Assembly (NCBI RefSeq): GCF_021026375.1
Contig: NZ_JAJNDB010000001.1
Coordinates: 1,550,001 to 1,614,000, forward strand
DNA from: Actinomycetospora endophytica
GTDB taxonomy: Bacteria > Actinomycetota > Actinomycetes > Mycobacteriales > Pseudonocardiaceae
Length of the DNA: 64,000 bases
Reading direction: 5' to 3'
Shown here one piece after another: positions 8,294-16,391 of this stretch. The stretch's first letter is position 1. Every line of letters begins with the position of its first letter. The notes under the pieces are model-generated. The model saw nothing but the letters and a program-made list of their open reading frames with translations. It had not been told where the DNA came from and did not search any database. Both the position numbers and the translations under genes were made by a program.

Positions 8294-9223
8294 GTGGACG
8301 CCAGCGAGGAGCTGCAGCGCCTGGACGACGACCTCGCGGCCGGTCGCGTCGACGCGACCTCCTACCGACGCCGTCGCGACGAGCTGAGCGCCCGGCGTCG
8401 CGAGGAGGAATCGGCGGCGCGCGTGGCTCGTGCGTCGGCCCCGGTCGAGGAGCCGAGCGCGGTCGCGGAGAGTGCGACTGCGGGGGGCGCGTCCGGACCT
8501 TCGGCTACCGCGGAGCCGGTGTCTCCGCCGTCAGGCACCTCCGTTCCGGCCTTCCCGGCCGGGGGTTCTCCGGCAACCGGGTCACCGCGACTCGGTTCCG
8601 GCGGAACGGTGTCGTCTCCGGAGCCGTCCGGTGCGGCGGGATCCGGGCCGGCAGCACCCGGCGCCACCGGATCGACGACGACGCCGCCGGCGTCTCCGCC
8701 GGATACCGGCCCGGCGACCGACTCGATCCCCGTCGTGCCTCCGGAGCCCCCGCGCGGAGCACCCCACGAGCGCCGGACGCCGGACCCCTTCCCGCCGCCC
8801 TTCCGCTGGGGCGACCCGCAGCCGACCGCCGCCACGGAGGCCGAGGTGACCCAGGTCGTCGAACGCGATGCGGAGAGCACCCAGGTCGTCCCGGGTCCGC
8901 CGTCCGGCGGGTTCCCCCCGCCCGGCCCGGATCCCACGCCCCCGCCCGGCTTCCGCCCGCCGTCGTTCGCGGCGCCGCCGGAGCGGACGCAGATCGTGCC
9001 CGGCGGCATCGCCGGACGGCGACCGTCGGCGCCGGTACCGGCCGCGCACACCACGCCGCCGTGGGTCGAGCGGTCACCGGAACGGGTGGAGCGCGACCCG
9101 TCGGGGATGCAGGGCGCCGAGGTGTTCCTGGGCCGGCGCCGCGAGCTCGCCTCGGTGATCGGGACGGCGGCGGTGGTGCTCGTCGTGATCCTCGTGCTCG
9201 TGCTGTCGTTCACCCTCGGCTGA
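8294..9223 (+). CDS. Proline-rich membrane protein with N-terminal SHOCT-like helix pair
   Basis: A 309-aa protein of unknown function. The first ~35 residues (EELQRLDDDLAAGRVDATSY) have the short-oligomerisation (SHOCT-like) pattern. About 230 residues of P/G/S/T-rich disordered sequence follow, containing repeats of the type TQVV/TQIVPG. A single C-terminal transmembrane helix (VIGTAAVVLVVILVLVLSF) ends the protein. The GTG at 8294 is favoured because GGGAGG sits about 9 nt upstream. It is probably a tail-anchored protein with the long disordered part in the cytoplasm; TQ/TP sites may be kinase targets, which is inference. Confidence 0.65.
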   Translation: MDASEELQRLDDDLAAGRVDATSYRRRRDELSARRREEESAARVARASAPVEEPSAVAESATAGGASGPSATAEPVSPPSGTSVPAFPAGGSPATGSPRLGSGGTVSSPEPSGAAGSGPAAPGATGSTTTPPASPPDTGPATDSIPVVPPEPPRGAPHERRTPDPFPPPFRWGDPQPTAATEAEVTQVVERDAESTQVVPGPPSGGFPPPGPDPTPPPGFRPPSFAAPPERTQIVPGGIAGRRPSAPVPAAHTTPPWVERSPERVERDPSGMQGAEVFLGRRRELASVIGTAAVVLVVILVLVLSFTLG

Positions 9224-9257
9224 TCCCGGTGGGCCCCCCGGGGCCCGGTCGGCCCAC

Positions 9258-9263
9258 TAGGCT
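9258..9263 (+). promoter_or_regulatory. -10 box TAGGCT of a predicted leaderless promoter
   Basis: TAGGCT ends 8 nt before the GTG at 9272, and no Shine-Dalgarno is present. This spacing would place transcription initiation at or next to the start codon. Confidence 0.55.
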
Positions 9264-9271
9264 CTCGGATC

Positions 9272-10105
9272 GTGGCCACCCTGGTGACGTTCCACGCCCA
9301 TCCGGACGACGAGTGCATCGCCTGCGGCGGCGTCATGCGGGCCGCGGCGGACGCCGGGCACCGCGTCGTCCTCGTCGTCGCCACCGGCGGTGAGCACGGC
9401 GAGATCGTCGCCGACGTCCTCGCGCCGGGGCAGACCCTCGCGCAGCGCCGGCACGAGGAGACCCTCGAGTCGGCCCGCATCCTCGGCGTCGCCCGGACGG
9501 AGTTCCTCGGCTACGTCGACTCCGGGATGGTCGGCACCGAGACCAACACCGCGCCGGGCGCGTTCGCGGCGGCCGACGTGGAGGAGGCCGCCGGGAAGCT
9601 CGCCGTGATCCTGCGCGACGAGGCGGCCGACGTCGTGACCGTCTACGACGACCACGGCGGCTACGGCCACCCGGACCACGTCCAGGTGCACCACGTCGGG
9701 ATGCGGGCCGCCGAGATCGCGGGCACGCCGCGCGTGTTCCAGTCGACGATGAACCGGGACGAGATGCGCCGGCTGATGGCGGCCGCGGCGCAGGCCGGAC
9801 TCATGGGCGACGGGGACGGACCGGACGAGGCCGACCTGCACTCGATGGGCACACCCGAGTCGGACCTGACCACCCGTGTCGACGTGACGCCGTGGATCGC
9901 CGCGAAGCGGGACGCCATGCGGGCGCACTCCAGCCAGATCGCCGGGGACTCGTTCTTCCTCGCCCTGCCCGACGAGGCCTTCGCCTCCGCGTTCGGCACC
10001 GAGTGGTTCCTGCGGCCGGGCGCGCCGGCGGGCGGACCGTTCGAGACCGACCTGTTCTCGGACGAGCCGTCGCGCTCGGAGGGCCGCGTACCGTCGGCCT
10101 CATGA
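9272..10105 (+). CDS. PIG-L family N-acetylglucosaminyl deacetylase
   Basis: A 277-aa LmbE/PIG-L zinc deacetylase. The metal and catalytic motif AHPDDE is at residues 9-14 and the second metal motif HPDHVQVHH near residue 133. Family members remove N-acetyl groups from sugar conjugates; in actinobacteria MshB and Mca act in mycothiol synthesis and recycling, but this sequence does not clearly match either. The start is set by the leaderless -10 box 8 nt upstream. It overlaps msrA by 4 bp (ATGA), suggesting a shared role in oxidative or thiol stress, which is inference. Confidence 0.82.
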   Translation: MATLVTFHAHPDDECIACGGVMRAAADAGHRVVLVVATGGEHGEIVADVLAPGQTLAQRRHEETLESARILGVARTEFLGYVDSGMVGTETNTAPGAFAAADVEEAAGKLAVILRDEAADVVTVYDDHGGYGHPDHVQVHHVGMRAAEIAGTPRVFQSTMNRDEMRRLMAAAAQAGLMGDGDGPDEADLHSMGTPESDLTTRVDVTPWIAAKRDAMRAHSSQIAGDSFFLALPDEAFASAFGTEWFLRPGAPAGGPFETDLFSDEPSRSEGRVPSAS

Positions 10106-10764
10106 GCCTGTTCGGTCGCGACAAGCGCCAGATGGTCGCGCGGGCCGACGCCCTGCCCGGCCGCTCCACGCCCCTTCCGACGTCGGAGCGCCACCTCGTC
10201 TCCGGACGCCCCATCAAGCCGCCGTTCCCGGAGGGTCTGCAGACCGCGGTGTTCGGCATGGGCTGTTTCTGGGGCGCCGAGCGGGTCTTCTGGCGGACGC
10301 CGGGCGTCTGGTCCACCGCCGTGGGCTACAGCGGCGGCTTCACGCCGAACCCCACCTACGAGGAGACCTGCACCAACCTCACCGGTCACGCCGAGGTGGT
10401 CCTCGTGGTGTTCGACCCGACGGTCGTCACCTACGAGCAGCTCCTGAAGATTTTCTGGGAGGAGCACGACCCGACCCAGGAGATGCGGCAGGGCAACGAC
10501 GTCGGCACCACGTACCGCTCCGCGATCTACTACGCCGGCGACGCCCAGCGGACGGTCGCCGAGGCGTCCCGCGACGCCTACCAGCAGGCGCTGGACGCCG
10601 CCGGGCGCGGCCGGATCACCACGGAGATCGCGCCGCTCGGCGAGTTCTACTACGCCGAGGACTACCACCAGCAGTACCTCGAGCGGGTCCCGAACGGTTA
10701 TTGCGGCCTCGCGGGCACCGGCGTGTCCTGCCCGACCGGTCTCGGGGTCGCCGCCGACGGCTGA
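10102..10764 (+). CDS. msrA: Peptide-methionine (S)-S-oxide reductase MsrA
   Basis: A 220-aa enzyme that reduces methionine-S-sulfoxide in damaged proteins. The catalytic motif GCFWG has its Cys at residue 55 and is followed by the typical VGYSGG and HAEVV. Resolving cysteines are likely in NGYCGL and GVSCPTG near the C-terminus. The ATG overlaps the stop of the deacetylase gene (ATGA), so it is co-translated. The N-terminus (~45 residues before the fold) is a normal actinobacterial extension. Confidence 0.93.
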   Translation: MSLFGRDKRQMVARADALPGRSTPLPTSERHLVSGRPIKPPFPEGLQTAVFGMGCFWGAERVFWRTPGVWSTAVGYSGGFTPNPTYEETCTNLTGHAEVVLVVFDPTVVTYEQLLKIFWEEHDPTQEMRQGNDVGTTYRSAIYYAGDAQRTVAEASRDAYQQALDAAGRGRITTEIAPLGEFYYAEDYHQQYLERVPNGYCGLAGTGVSCPTGLGVAADG

Positions 10765-10822
10765 CCGCGGTGACCTGGCACACTCCGTCGTCGTTCGATC
10801 GGGACGATCCGGAGGTGTGACG

Positions 10823-11722
10823 GTGGCGGTGGGAGAGATCGCGCTCGAGTCGGAGGGCAGGCGGCTCGGGGCCTGGTACCTGCGGGCGGAGGACGAGTCC
10901 CTCGCGACCGGCGCGGGCCGGCCGTGCGTCGTCATGGCTCACGGGTTCGGGGCCACGAGGGACTCCGGCCTGCTGCCGTTCGCCGAGGGGTTCACCGCGG
11001 CGGGGGCCGACGTGCTCCTGTTCGACTACCGCGGTTTCGCGGACTCCGACGGCGACCTGCGCCGGAACATCGACCACCGGGCGCACCGCCGCGACTACCA
11101 CGCCGCCGTGGCCCGGGCCCGCCTGATCGAGGGCGTCGACCCGGCCCGCATCGTGCTCTGGGGCTCGTCGTACTCCGGCGGTCACGTCGTGGCGGTGGCC
11201 GCCGAGGATCCGCGGATCGCCGGGGTCATCTCCCAGGGCGCGGCCATGGACGGGCTCGGCGCGGTCATGGAGATCCTCCGCTACGCCGGGGCCGGGCAGC
11301 TGCTCAAGCTCTCGGGCCACGCGATCGTCGACATGGTCGGCGCCCTGCTCGGCCGCCGTGAGCATCGGGTGGGCATCTTCGGTGCGTCCGGCGCGACCGC
11401 CGCGATCACCTCCGCGGACGCCGCCCCCGGGTACGGCGCGATCATCGGGCCGTCGTTCGAGAACGACATGCCGGCGCGGGGCATCCTCACGATCCCGCTG
11501 AACCGTCCGGTGACGGCGGCGCCCCGCGTGCGCTGCCCGATGCTGCTGGTGGTCGCGGGCGACGACTCGATCGCCCCGCCCGCCGCCGTCCGGAAGGTGG
11601 CCGCGACGGCCGGCGGGCCGGTCGAGACCCTCGAGCTCGACTGCGGGCACTTCGACATCTACGTCGGTGAGCCGTTCGCGACCTCGCTCGAGCGCCAGAT
11701 CGGCTTCCTGCGCTCGCTGTAG
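10823..11722 (+). CDS. Alpha/beta hydrolase
   Basis: A 299-aa serine hydrolase with the oxyanion segment AHGFGATRD, nucleophile elbow WGSSYSGGH, acid loop VAGDDSIAPP and catalytic His in CGHFDIY. The sequence resembles dienelactone-hydrolase-like or X-Pro-peptidase-like esterases of unknown substrate. I use the GTG at 10823 because GGAGG then lies 7 nt upstream; a GTG at 10817 is in frame but only 1 nt from it. It stands alone downstream of msrA with a ~58-bp gap. Confidence 0.8.
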   Translation: MAVGEIALESEGRRLGAWYLRAEDESLATGAGRPCVVMAHGFGATRDSGLLPFAEGFTAAGADVLLFDYRGFADSDGDLRRNIDHRAHRRDYHAAVARARLIEGVDPARIVLWGSSYSGGHVVAVAAEDPRIAGVISQGAAMDGLGAVMEILRYAGAGQLLKLSGHAIVDMVGALLGRREHRVGIFGASGATAAITSADAAPGYGAIIGPSFENDMPARGILTIPLNRPVTAAPRVRCPMLLVVAGDDSIAPPAAVRKVAATAGGPVETLELDCGHFDIYVGEPFATSLERQIGFLRSL

Positions 11723-11856
11723 GTCACCTCTCCGGGTGCTCCTGCCGCCGGACCGGTCTCGATCGGGTCACGACGGAAACACGGGGCCGGGCCCGGCGAT
11801 AGGTCTCATGACAGCGGCCCGCACCTCCTGGGTCGCACCTCTCGGGGGAGACAGTC

Positions 11857-12144
11857 ATGGGCCGCCACCACGTCGCCGACACCGCCGACACCGCTGACGC
11901 CGAGGCGCCGCAGGTCGTCGCGCTGCGCTCGACCCCGTTCCCGGCGGTGGTCCCGGGTCCGCGGGTGTCGCCGGAGGCCGTGCCCGCCGCCACCCCCGCC
12001 GTCGTCTCGCCGCCGCGGGGGTGGCGGGCCCGGCGCGTCGCCCGCGCCGAGGCCGCCGTCGCCCGGGCGCACGCGATGCAGATCGCGCACGCCGAGCGCC
12101 GGGCCCGCCAGGTCGCCCTGGCGTCGCGGGTCCAGGCGCGCTGA
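11857..12144 (+). CDS. Small hypothetical protein, Ala/Arg-rich
   Basis: A 95-aa protein starting at an ATG with a GGGGGAG Shine-Dalgarno 6-7 nt upstream. The N-terminal half is acidic and disordered (DTADTADAEAPQ); the C-terminal half (residues ~55-95) is a predicted basic helix rich in A/R (ARRVARAEAAVARAHAM). I do not recognise a family. It converges with the response-regulator gene, 11 bp apart. Confidence 0.55.
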   Translation: MGRHHVADTADTADAEAPQVVALRSTPFPAVVPGPRVSPEAVPAATPAVVSPPRGWRARRVARAEAAVARAHAMQIAHAERRARQVALASRVQAR

Positions 12145-12155
12145 GGCGCAGGTAC

Positions 12156-12866
12156 CTAGCCCTCGAGGACGTATCCCCGGCCGCGGATGGTGCGGATGCG
12201 CTCCGCCCCGAGCTTGCGGCGTAGGTAGCCGATGTAGACCTCGACGATGTTCGAGGTCGGCGGGCCGCCCCACACGCGCGTGACCAGGTCGTCCTGCGAC
12301 ATGGCCTGCCCGCGCGGGTGGCGGATCAGCGCGTCGACGACCGCGTACTCGGTGCGCGAGAGGCTGACCGGTTTGTTCTCGACGAACACCTGCTCGAGGG
12401 CGGTGTCGACCATGACCTCGCCGCGGCGCAGGTAGAGCTGCGCGGTCGGCCGGTCGTCGCCCAGGCGGAGCCGCAGGCGCGCCAGCAGCTCCTCCATGGG
12501 GAAGGGCGTGACCAGGTAGTCGTCGTGGGTCGCCCGCAGCGTCGAGACCGTGCGGTCACGGGCCTCCGCCGACGTCAGCGCGATGATCGGCGTCCGCGGG
12601 CTCTCGCGGTGCAGGTCCGCGAGGACCTCCACCGGCCGGAGGCCGCTCATCTCGACGTCGAGGACGACGGCGCGAGCGCCGCCCGCCCGTGCCGCGGCCC
12701 CGACGCTCCAGCTCTCCCGCAGGAGTTGAGGTTCGAAGCCGTTGGACCGCAACGCACCGACGAGCACGCTCGTTGTGCGGTGGGGAGGGGCTACACACAG
12801 CACGCGGCCCCGCTCCGCGTCCGCATAACGATTGGGTTGCATCGCGGACCAGGCTGCCGTGCGCAC
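12156..12866 (-). CDS. OmpR-type winged-helix regulator with degenerate receiver domain
   Basis: A 236-aa regulator. The C-terminal Trans_reg_C domain is intact (SRTEYAVVDALIRHPRG ... RTIRGRGYVLEG). The receiver keeps the phospho-acceptor position (VVLDVEMSG), but the acidic pair after beta1 is replaced by APPH and the conserved Lys before PF is Thr (VTPFP). Normal Mg2+-dependent phosphorylation is therefore doubtful. No histidine kinase is adjacent. Start codon GTG at 12866 or ATG at 12842; neither has a good Shine-Dalgarno. It is divergent from the DUF1996 gene. Confidence 0.78.
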   Translation of the reverse strand: MRTAAWSAMQPNRYADAERGRVLCVAPPHRTTSVLVGALRSNGFEPQLLRESWSVGAAARAGGARAVVLDVEMSGLRPVEVLADLHRESPRTPIIALTSAEARDRTVSTLRATHDDYLVTPFPMEELLARLRLRLGDDRPTAQLYLRRGEVMVDTALEQVFVENKPVSLSRTEYAVVDALIRHPRGQAMSQDDLVTRVWGGPPTSNIVEVYIGYLRRKLGAERIRTIRGRGYVLEG

Positions 12867-13215
12867 GACCGGAGTTCAACGGTCCGGCGCCGAACGGTGG
12901 CGTGGCGTGTTCGACGGGCGGTTCCCTGAGAGCGGGTACCGGCGTCCGTTGCATCCTCTGGGCCGGTTGGGCTAGACCCCCCACCCTTCGTCGCGCCTCA
13001 GCGCGCGGTCAGCGGCATCGCGTTCATGCCGCTCTCAGATCACGGTCCGGTGAACGGTTCCGCTCCTAGCGTTCCGCCTCGCGTTCCCCCCAGGCGTCGT
13101 CCGCGCTCCCCCTGGACGGGCATCAGAGCCCGCTCCGCCGGCCGACGTCGCTCGTGCCCCGGACCGCGCTCCCCACGGCCCGGGACCGAAGAGAAGGTCA
13201 GGAGGTCGTTCGCCC
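12867..13215. other. 349-bp divergent intergenic region
   Basis: This separates the atypical response regulator (minus) from the DUF1996 gene (plus). I see no gene. A TAGCGT box at about 13068-13073 could be a -10 for the plus-strand gene, leaving a long ~140-nt leader; the region between is GC-rich with no recognisable riboswitch. Confidence 0.4.
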
Positions 13216-14607
13216 ATGCCCCGACGTGGACGACATCGCACGCGGCTCCCGCTCCGGCTCCTCGCGGCCGTCGCAGCCCTGCTCGTCGGCGGCACCGCCG
13301 TCGTGCTGGGCGGCACGGCGCTGGCGAAGGGCTCGGACGGCGGGAACATCATCTCGTCGCTCACCGGCAGCTCCAAGTCCGACGGTGGATCGTCGGACGA
13401 CAAGAGCGACGGCAACGGTGGAGGTGGCAAGGACTCCGGGTCGTCGGACTCGAAGGACTCGTCGGACTCCAAGGACTCCTCCGGCAAGGACTCCTCCGGC
13501 AAGGATTCGTCCGACGGCAAGGACGACTCCTCCGGCGACTCGAAGGACTCGTCCGACAAGAGCGGTCAGGACGACCAGAACAAGGACGACCAGAACAAGG
13601 ACGACCAGAACAAGGACGGCGAGAGTCAGGACGACAAGAACAAGAGCGATCAGGGCAAGGACGACAGCAAGAACGACGCCAACGGCGACAACAAGAACGA
13701 CGAGTTCCCCGGCCGGGACAAGATTTCCCCGGCCAGTGGCGACGACTTCGTGGACATCAACGACGTGAGCCCCGACGGGGGCAACCGCGGCAACGGCGGC
13801 GTGTTCTCCGCCGGCAGCGCCGCGGTGAACTGCGGCGTGAGTGACCACAACAACTCGGACAACTTCATCGCCGCGCCGGGCAAGCGCAACGGCGCCCAGC
13901 ACGTCCACGACTACGTGGGCAACACCTCGACCAACGCGAACTCGAGCGACGGTTCGCTCGACGCCGCGGACACCTCGTGCGCCAACGGCGACAAGAGCAC
14001 CTTCTACTGGCCGGTGCTGCGCGACATCAAGGGCCAGGGCCCGGACGTCGGCCAGGACGGCGGCAGCAAGGACGGCAACGTCGGCAGCATCCTCAAGCCG
14101 ACCTCGGTCCAGATCAGCTACCGCGGCCACGGCGACGACCAGGTCCAGGCGATGCCCAAGAACCTGAAGATCATCACGGGCAACGCCAAGGCCAAGGTGC
14201 AGGACGGCAAGAACGCCAACTCCAAGTACACCTGCACCGGGTTCACCGACCGGGTCACCGACAAGTACCCGATCTGCCCGGCCGGCTCGAAGCTGCAGCG
14301 CATCATCGACTTCCCCAGCTGCTGGGACGGGCAGAACCTGGACTCGAAGGACCACATCTCGCACACGGCCTTCCCGGACGAGAAGGGCAACTGCCAGGAC
14401 GGCTTCGAGCCGATCCCGGCGCTGCACGAGGTGCTGACCTACAACCAGCCGGCGGGGAAGAACTTCTCCATCGACTCGTTCCCGGACAACCAGCACGACC
14501 CCACGACCGACCACGGGGACTTCGAGAACGTCGCGACCGAGGCGCAGAACCAGGCCGTTGCGAACTGCATCAACAAGAACCAGAACTGCACCAACGTCAC
14601 CGGCTGA
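13216..14607 (+). CDS. Secreted DUF1996 protein with Lys/Asp/Ser-rich linker
   Basis: A 463-aa exported protein. Residues 1-37 form a signal peptide or signal anchor (basic start, then LLAAVAALLVGGTAVVLGG). Residues ~40-165 are an extreme low-complexity tract of K, D, S, G and N, including three tandem DQNKD units (13573-13617). The C-terminal ~290 residues are the DUF1996 domain, with the typical HNNSDNFIAAPGK-like, HVHDYVGN, YWPVLRD and HTAFPD elements. DUF1996 is common in fungi and actinobacteria; its activity is unknown, though paired His/Asp residues suggest a metal-dependent carbohydrate-active or hydrolytic function. AGGAGG precedes the ATG at a distance of ~10 nt. Confidence 0.82.
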   Translation: MPRRGRHRTRLPLRLLAAVAALLVGGTAVVLGGTALAKGSDGGNIISSLTGSSKSDGGSSDDKSDGNGGGGKDSGSSDSKDSSDSKDSSGKDSSGKDSSDGKDDSSGDSKDSSDKSGQDDQNKDDQNKDDQNKDGESQDDKNKSDQGKDDSKNDANGDNKNDEFPGRDKISPASGDDFVDINDVSPDGGNRGNGGVFSAGSAAVNCGVSDHNNSDNFIAAPGKRNGAQHVHDYVGNTSTNANSSDGSLDAADTSCANGDKSTFYWPVLRDIKGQGPDVGQDGGSKDGNVGSILKPTSVQISYRGHGDDQVQAMPKNLKIITGNAKAKVQDGKNANSKYTCTGFTDRVTDKYPICPAGSKLQRIIDFPSCWDGQNLDSKDHISHTAFPDEKGNCQDGFEPIPALHEVLTYNQPAGKNFSIDSFPDNQHDPTTDHGDFENVATEAQNQAVANCINKNQNCTNVTG

Positions 14608-14631
14608 CCGAGAACCGAAAGGAGGCGTGAG

Positions 14632-14814
14632 ATGCAGGCCGACTACCTCGCTCTCGAGGTCGAGGACTACAGTTCCCGTCCCCAGGTCGACTCCCAGGAG
14701 CCGACCCGGGAGAAGAACGGAGTGTCGATCCCGGCCCTCATCATGTTGACCGCGTTCTTCGCGGGATTCGTGACGCTGGCCGTGGCTCTCGGTCAGATCG
14801 CCGGAGCATGTTGA
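14632..14814 (+). CDS. Small single-pass membrane protein
   Basis: A 60-aa protein with a strong AAAGGAGG Shine-Dalgarno. Residues 1-30 are acidic and polar (ALEVEDYSSRPQVDSQEPT) and residues ~34-55 form one transmembrane helix (PALIMLTAFFAGFVTLAVAL). It starts 24 bp after the DUF1996 gene, so it is probably co-transcribed and may be its membrane partner. No family recognised. Confidence 0.65.
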   Translation: MQADYLALEVEDYSSRPQVDSQEPTREKNGVSIPALIMLTAFFAGFVTLAVALGQIAGAC

Positions 14815-14852
14815 CCTGAGCGGCTGAGGCAGCGCCCGCGTCACACCCCCTC

Positions 14853-14972
14853 GCGCCCCACCACCGGGAGCCCGAGAGACGGGCTGAGAGGGGACCTGGC
14901 CGCGGGACGCGGCGGTGGTCCCGACCGTTCGAACCTGATCCGGGTCATGCCGGCGCAGGGAAACGGAGGCGC
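14853..14972 (+). promoter_or_regulatory. TPP (thiamine pyrophosphate) riboswitch
   Basis: The conserved THI-box elements are present in order: GGGAGCCC at 14866-14873, the invariant CTGAGA at 14884-14889, a variable hairpin (14899-14921), and the second conserved block ACCTGATCC-GGGTCATGCC-GGCGCAGGGA at 14933-14962. The Shine-Dalgarno GGAGG (14965-14969) starts 3 nt after the aptamer. GCGCC at 14853-14857 can pair with GGCGC at 14968-14972, overlapping that Shine-Dalgarno. Ligand binding would therefore be expected to block translation initiation of the downstream permease. The motif call is strong; the pairing and mechanism are inference. Confidence 0.92.
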
Positions 14973-14975
14973 AGC

Positions 14976-16391
14976 ATGCCCCTGTCCACGCCCTCGACGT
15001 CGCCGACGTCCACGGCCGACCGGGGGAGGAGGGCCGACGAGGTCGCCCCCACCCTCGACGGGCCGGTGCCCCGCTCGCTCGGCCTGCTCGACCAGGGCGC
15101 GTTCTGGGCGAACCTCGGGGTCAGCCTGCTCGGCTTCGCCGGGGTCCTGGCCGTCCTGCAGCCCGCCGGTGCGCCGCCCCTGACGATCGGCGCCGCGGTC
15201 GTCGCGACCGTCGTCGGCACCGTGATCGGCAGCGCGATGGTGGGGCTGTCCGCGATACCCGGCGCGCGGACCGGTGCGCCCGCGATGGTCGTACTGCGAG
15301 GTCTCTTCGGCGGAGTCCTCTCATGGATCCCCTCGGTGCTCAACGTCGTCCAGCTCGTCGGCTGGGGGACCTTCGAGCTCGTCGTCATCGCGCAGGCCGG
15401 GGTGGTGGCGCTCGGCGGACCGACCTGGGCGTGGGTGCTCGGCGCCGGGATCGTGACGACGCTGCTCACGCTGCGTCCGCTCGGGATGCTGCGGCTGCTG
15501 CGCCGCGTCGTGACGATCCTGGTCGCGATCTCGGTCGCGTACCTCGCGTGGTGGCTGTTCACCCGGCCCGCGGCGGTGGACCTCGGGCAGGCCGGCTCCT
15601 GGTCCGGGTTCTGGGCGGGCACCGACGCCGCGATCGCGGTGGCCGTCTCGTGGATCCCGGTCGCGTCGGACTACTCGCGGCACTCCAAGCGGGTGTCGAC
15701 GGCGTTCACCGCGGCGACCGTCGGGTACGCGATCACCCAGATTCTCTGCTTCGTCGTCGGGCTGGCGGCGCTCTCGCTGGTCGGCGGGAACGGCGACGAC
15801 GTGTTCACGCCGATGCTCGCCGCGCCGTTCGGGCTGGCCGCGCTGCTGATCCTCACCCTGCGCGAGACCGACCAGTCGTTCGCGAACGTCTACTCGACCG
15901 CGGTCTCGGCGCAGAACCTCTGGCCGCGCGCGGACCGGCGCGTGCTGTGCCTGGTGATCGGCGCCCTGGTCACGGTGCTCGCGCTCGGGGTGACGATCAA
16001 CGACTACTCGAGCTTCCTCGCCGTCATCGGCTCGGTGTTCGTGCCGCTGCTCGGGGTCGGCGTCGGGGACGCGCTGGTGCGACGGCGAGACCGGGATCTG
16101 TCCCGGTGGGCCCCGTCCCGGCCGTTGATGGTCGTCGCCTGGCTGATCGGGCTCGTCGCGTACCAGCTGGTCAACCCCGGCGGGGCGCCCGGCTGGTCGG
16201 ACATGTGGACCGCGGCCCGGGAGGCGATCGGGTTCAGCCCGCCGTCGTGGCTGTCGGCCTCGCTGCTCTCCTTCGTCGTCGCCGGCCTGGTGGGTGCGGC
16301 CCTCGCCCGGGTCGAGCGCCGTGCTTCGACACCCGCCGTGGCGGCTACTCCGGGGGGACAGGCCGACGAGGGAGGCACCACCGAACGATGA
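14976..16391 (+). CDS. NCS1-family permease, probable thiamine-precursor (HMP) transporter, CytX-like
   Basis: A 471-aa membrane protein with about 12 transmembrane helices of the purine-cytosine permease (NCS1) fold. The start of the fold, LGLLDQGAFWANLGVSLLG, follows a ~35-residue cytoplasmic tail. NCS1 members carry nucleobases, allantoin or thiamine precursors. The TPP riboswitch directly in front argues for hydroxymethylpyrimidine or thiamine uptake, as for CytX. The ATG has GGAGG 6 nt upstream and ends in an ATGA overlap with the aldo/keto reductase gene, so both are under thiamine control. Confidence 0.85.
   Translation: MPLSTPSTSPTSTADRGRRADEVAPTLDGPVPRSLGLLDQGAFWANLGVSLLGFAGVLAVLQPAGAPPLTIGAAVVATVVGTVIGSAMVGLSAIPGARTGAPAMVVLRGLFGGVLSWIPSVLNVVQLVGWGTFELVVIAQAGVVALGGPTWAWVLGAGIVTTLLTLRPLGMLRLLRRVVTILVAISVAYLAWWLFTRPAAVDLGQAGSWSGFWAGTDAAIAVAVSWIPVASDYSRHSKRVSTAFTAATVGYAITQILCFVVGLAALSLVGGNGDDVFTPMLAAPFGLAALLILTLRETDQSFANVYSTAVSAQNLWPRADRRVLCLVIGALVTVLALGVTINDYSSFLAVIGSVFVPLLGVGVGDALVRRRDRDLSRWAPSRPLMVVAWLIGLVAYQLVNPGGAPGWSDMWTAAREAIGFSPPSWLSASLLSFVVAGLVGAALARVERRASTPAVAATPGGQADEGGTTER

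Noticed and set aside
13573-13617. Tandem repeats as a possible CRISPR or minisatellite
   Set aside because: The three 15-bp units are in frame, have no spacers and encode DQNKD in the linker of the DUF1996 protein.
13198-14844. Antisense open frame over the DUF1996 gene
   Set aside because: Mirror of the repetitive K/D/S tract; no signal, domain or ribosome site.
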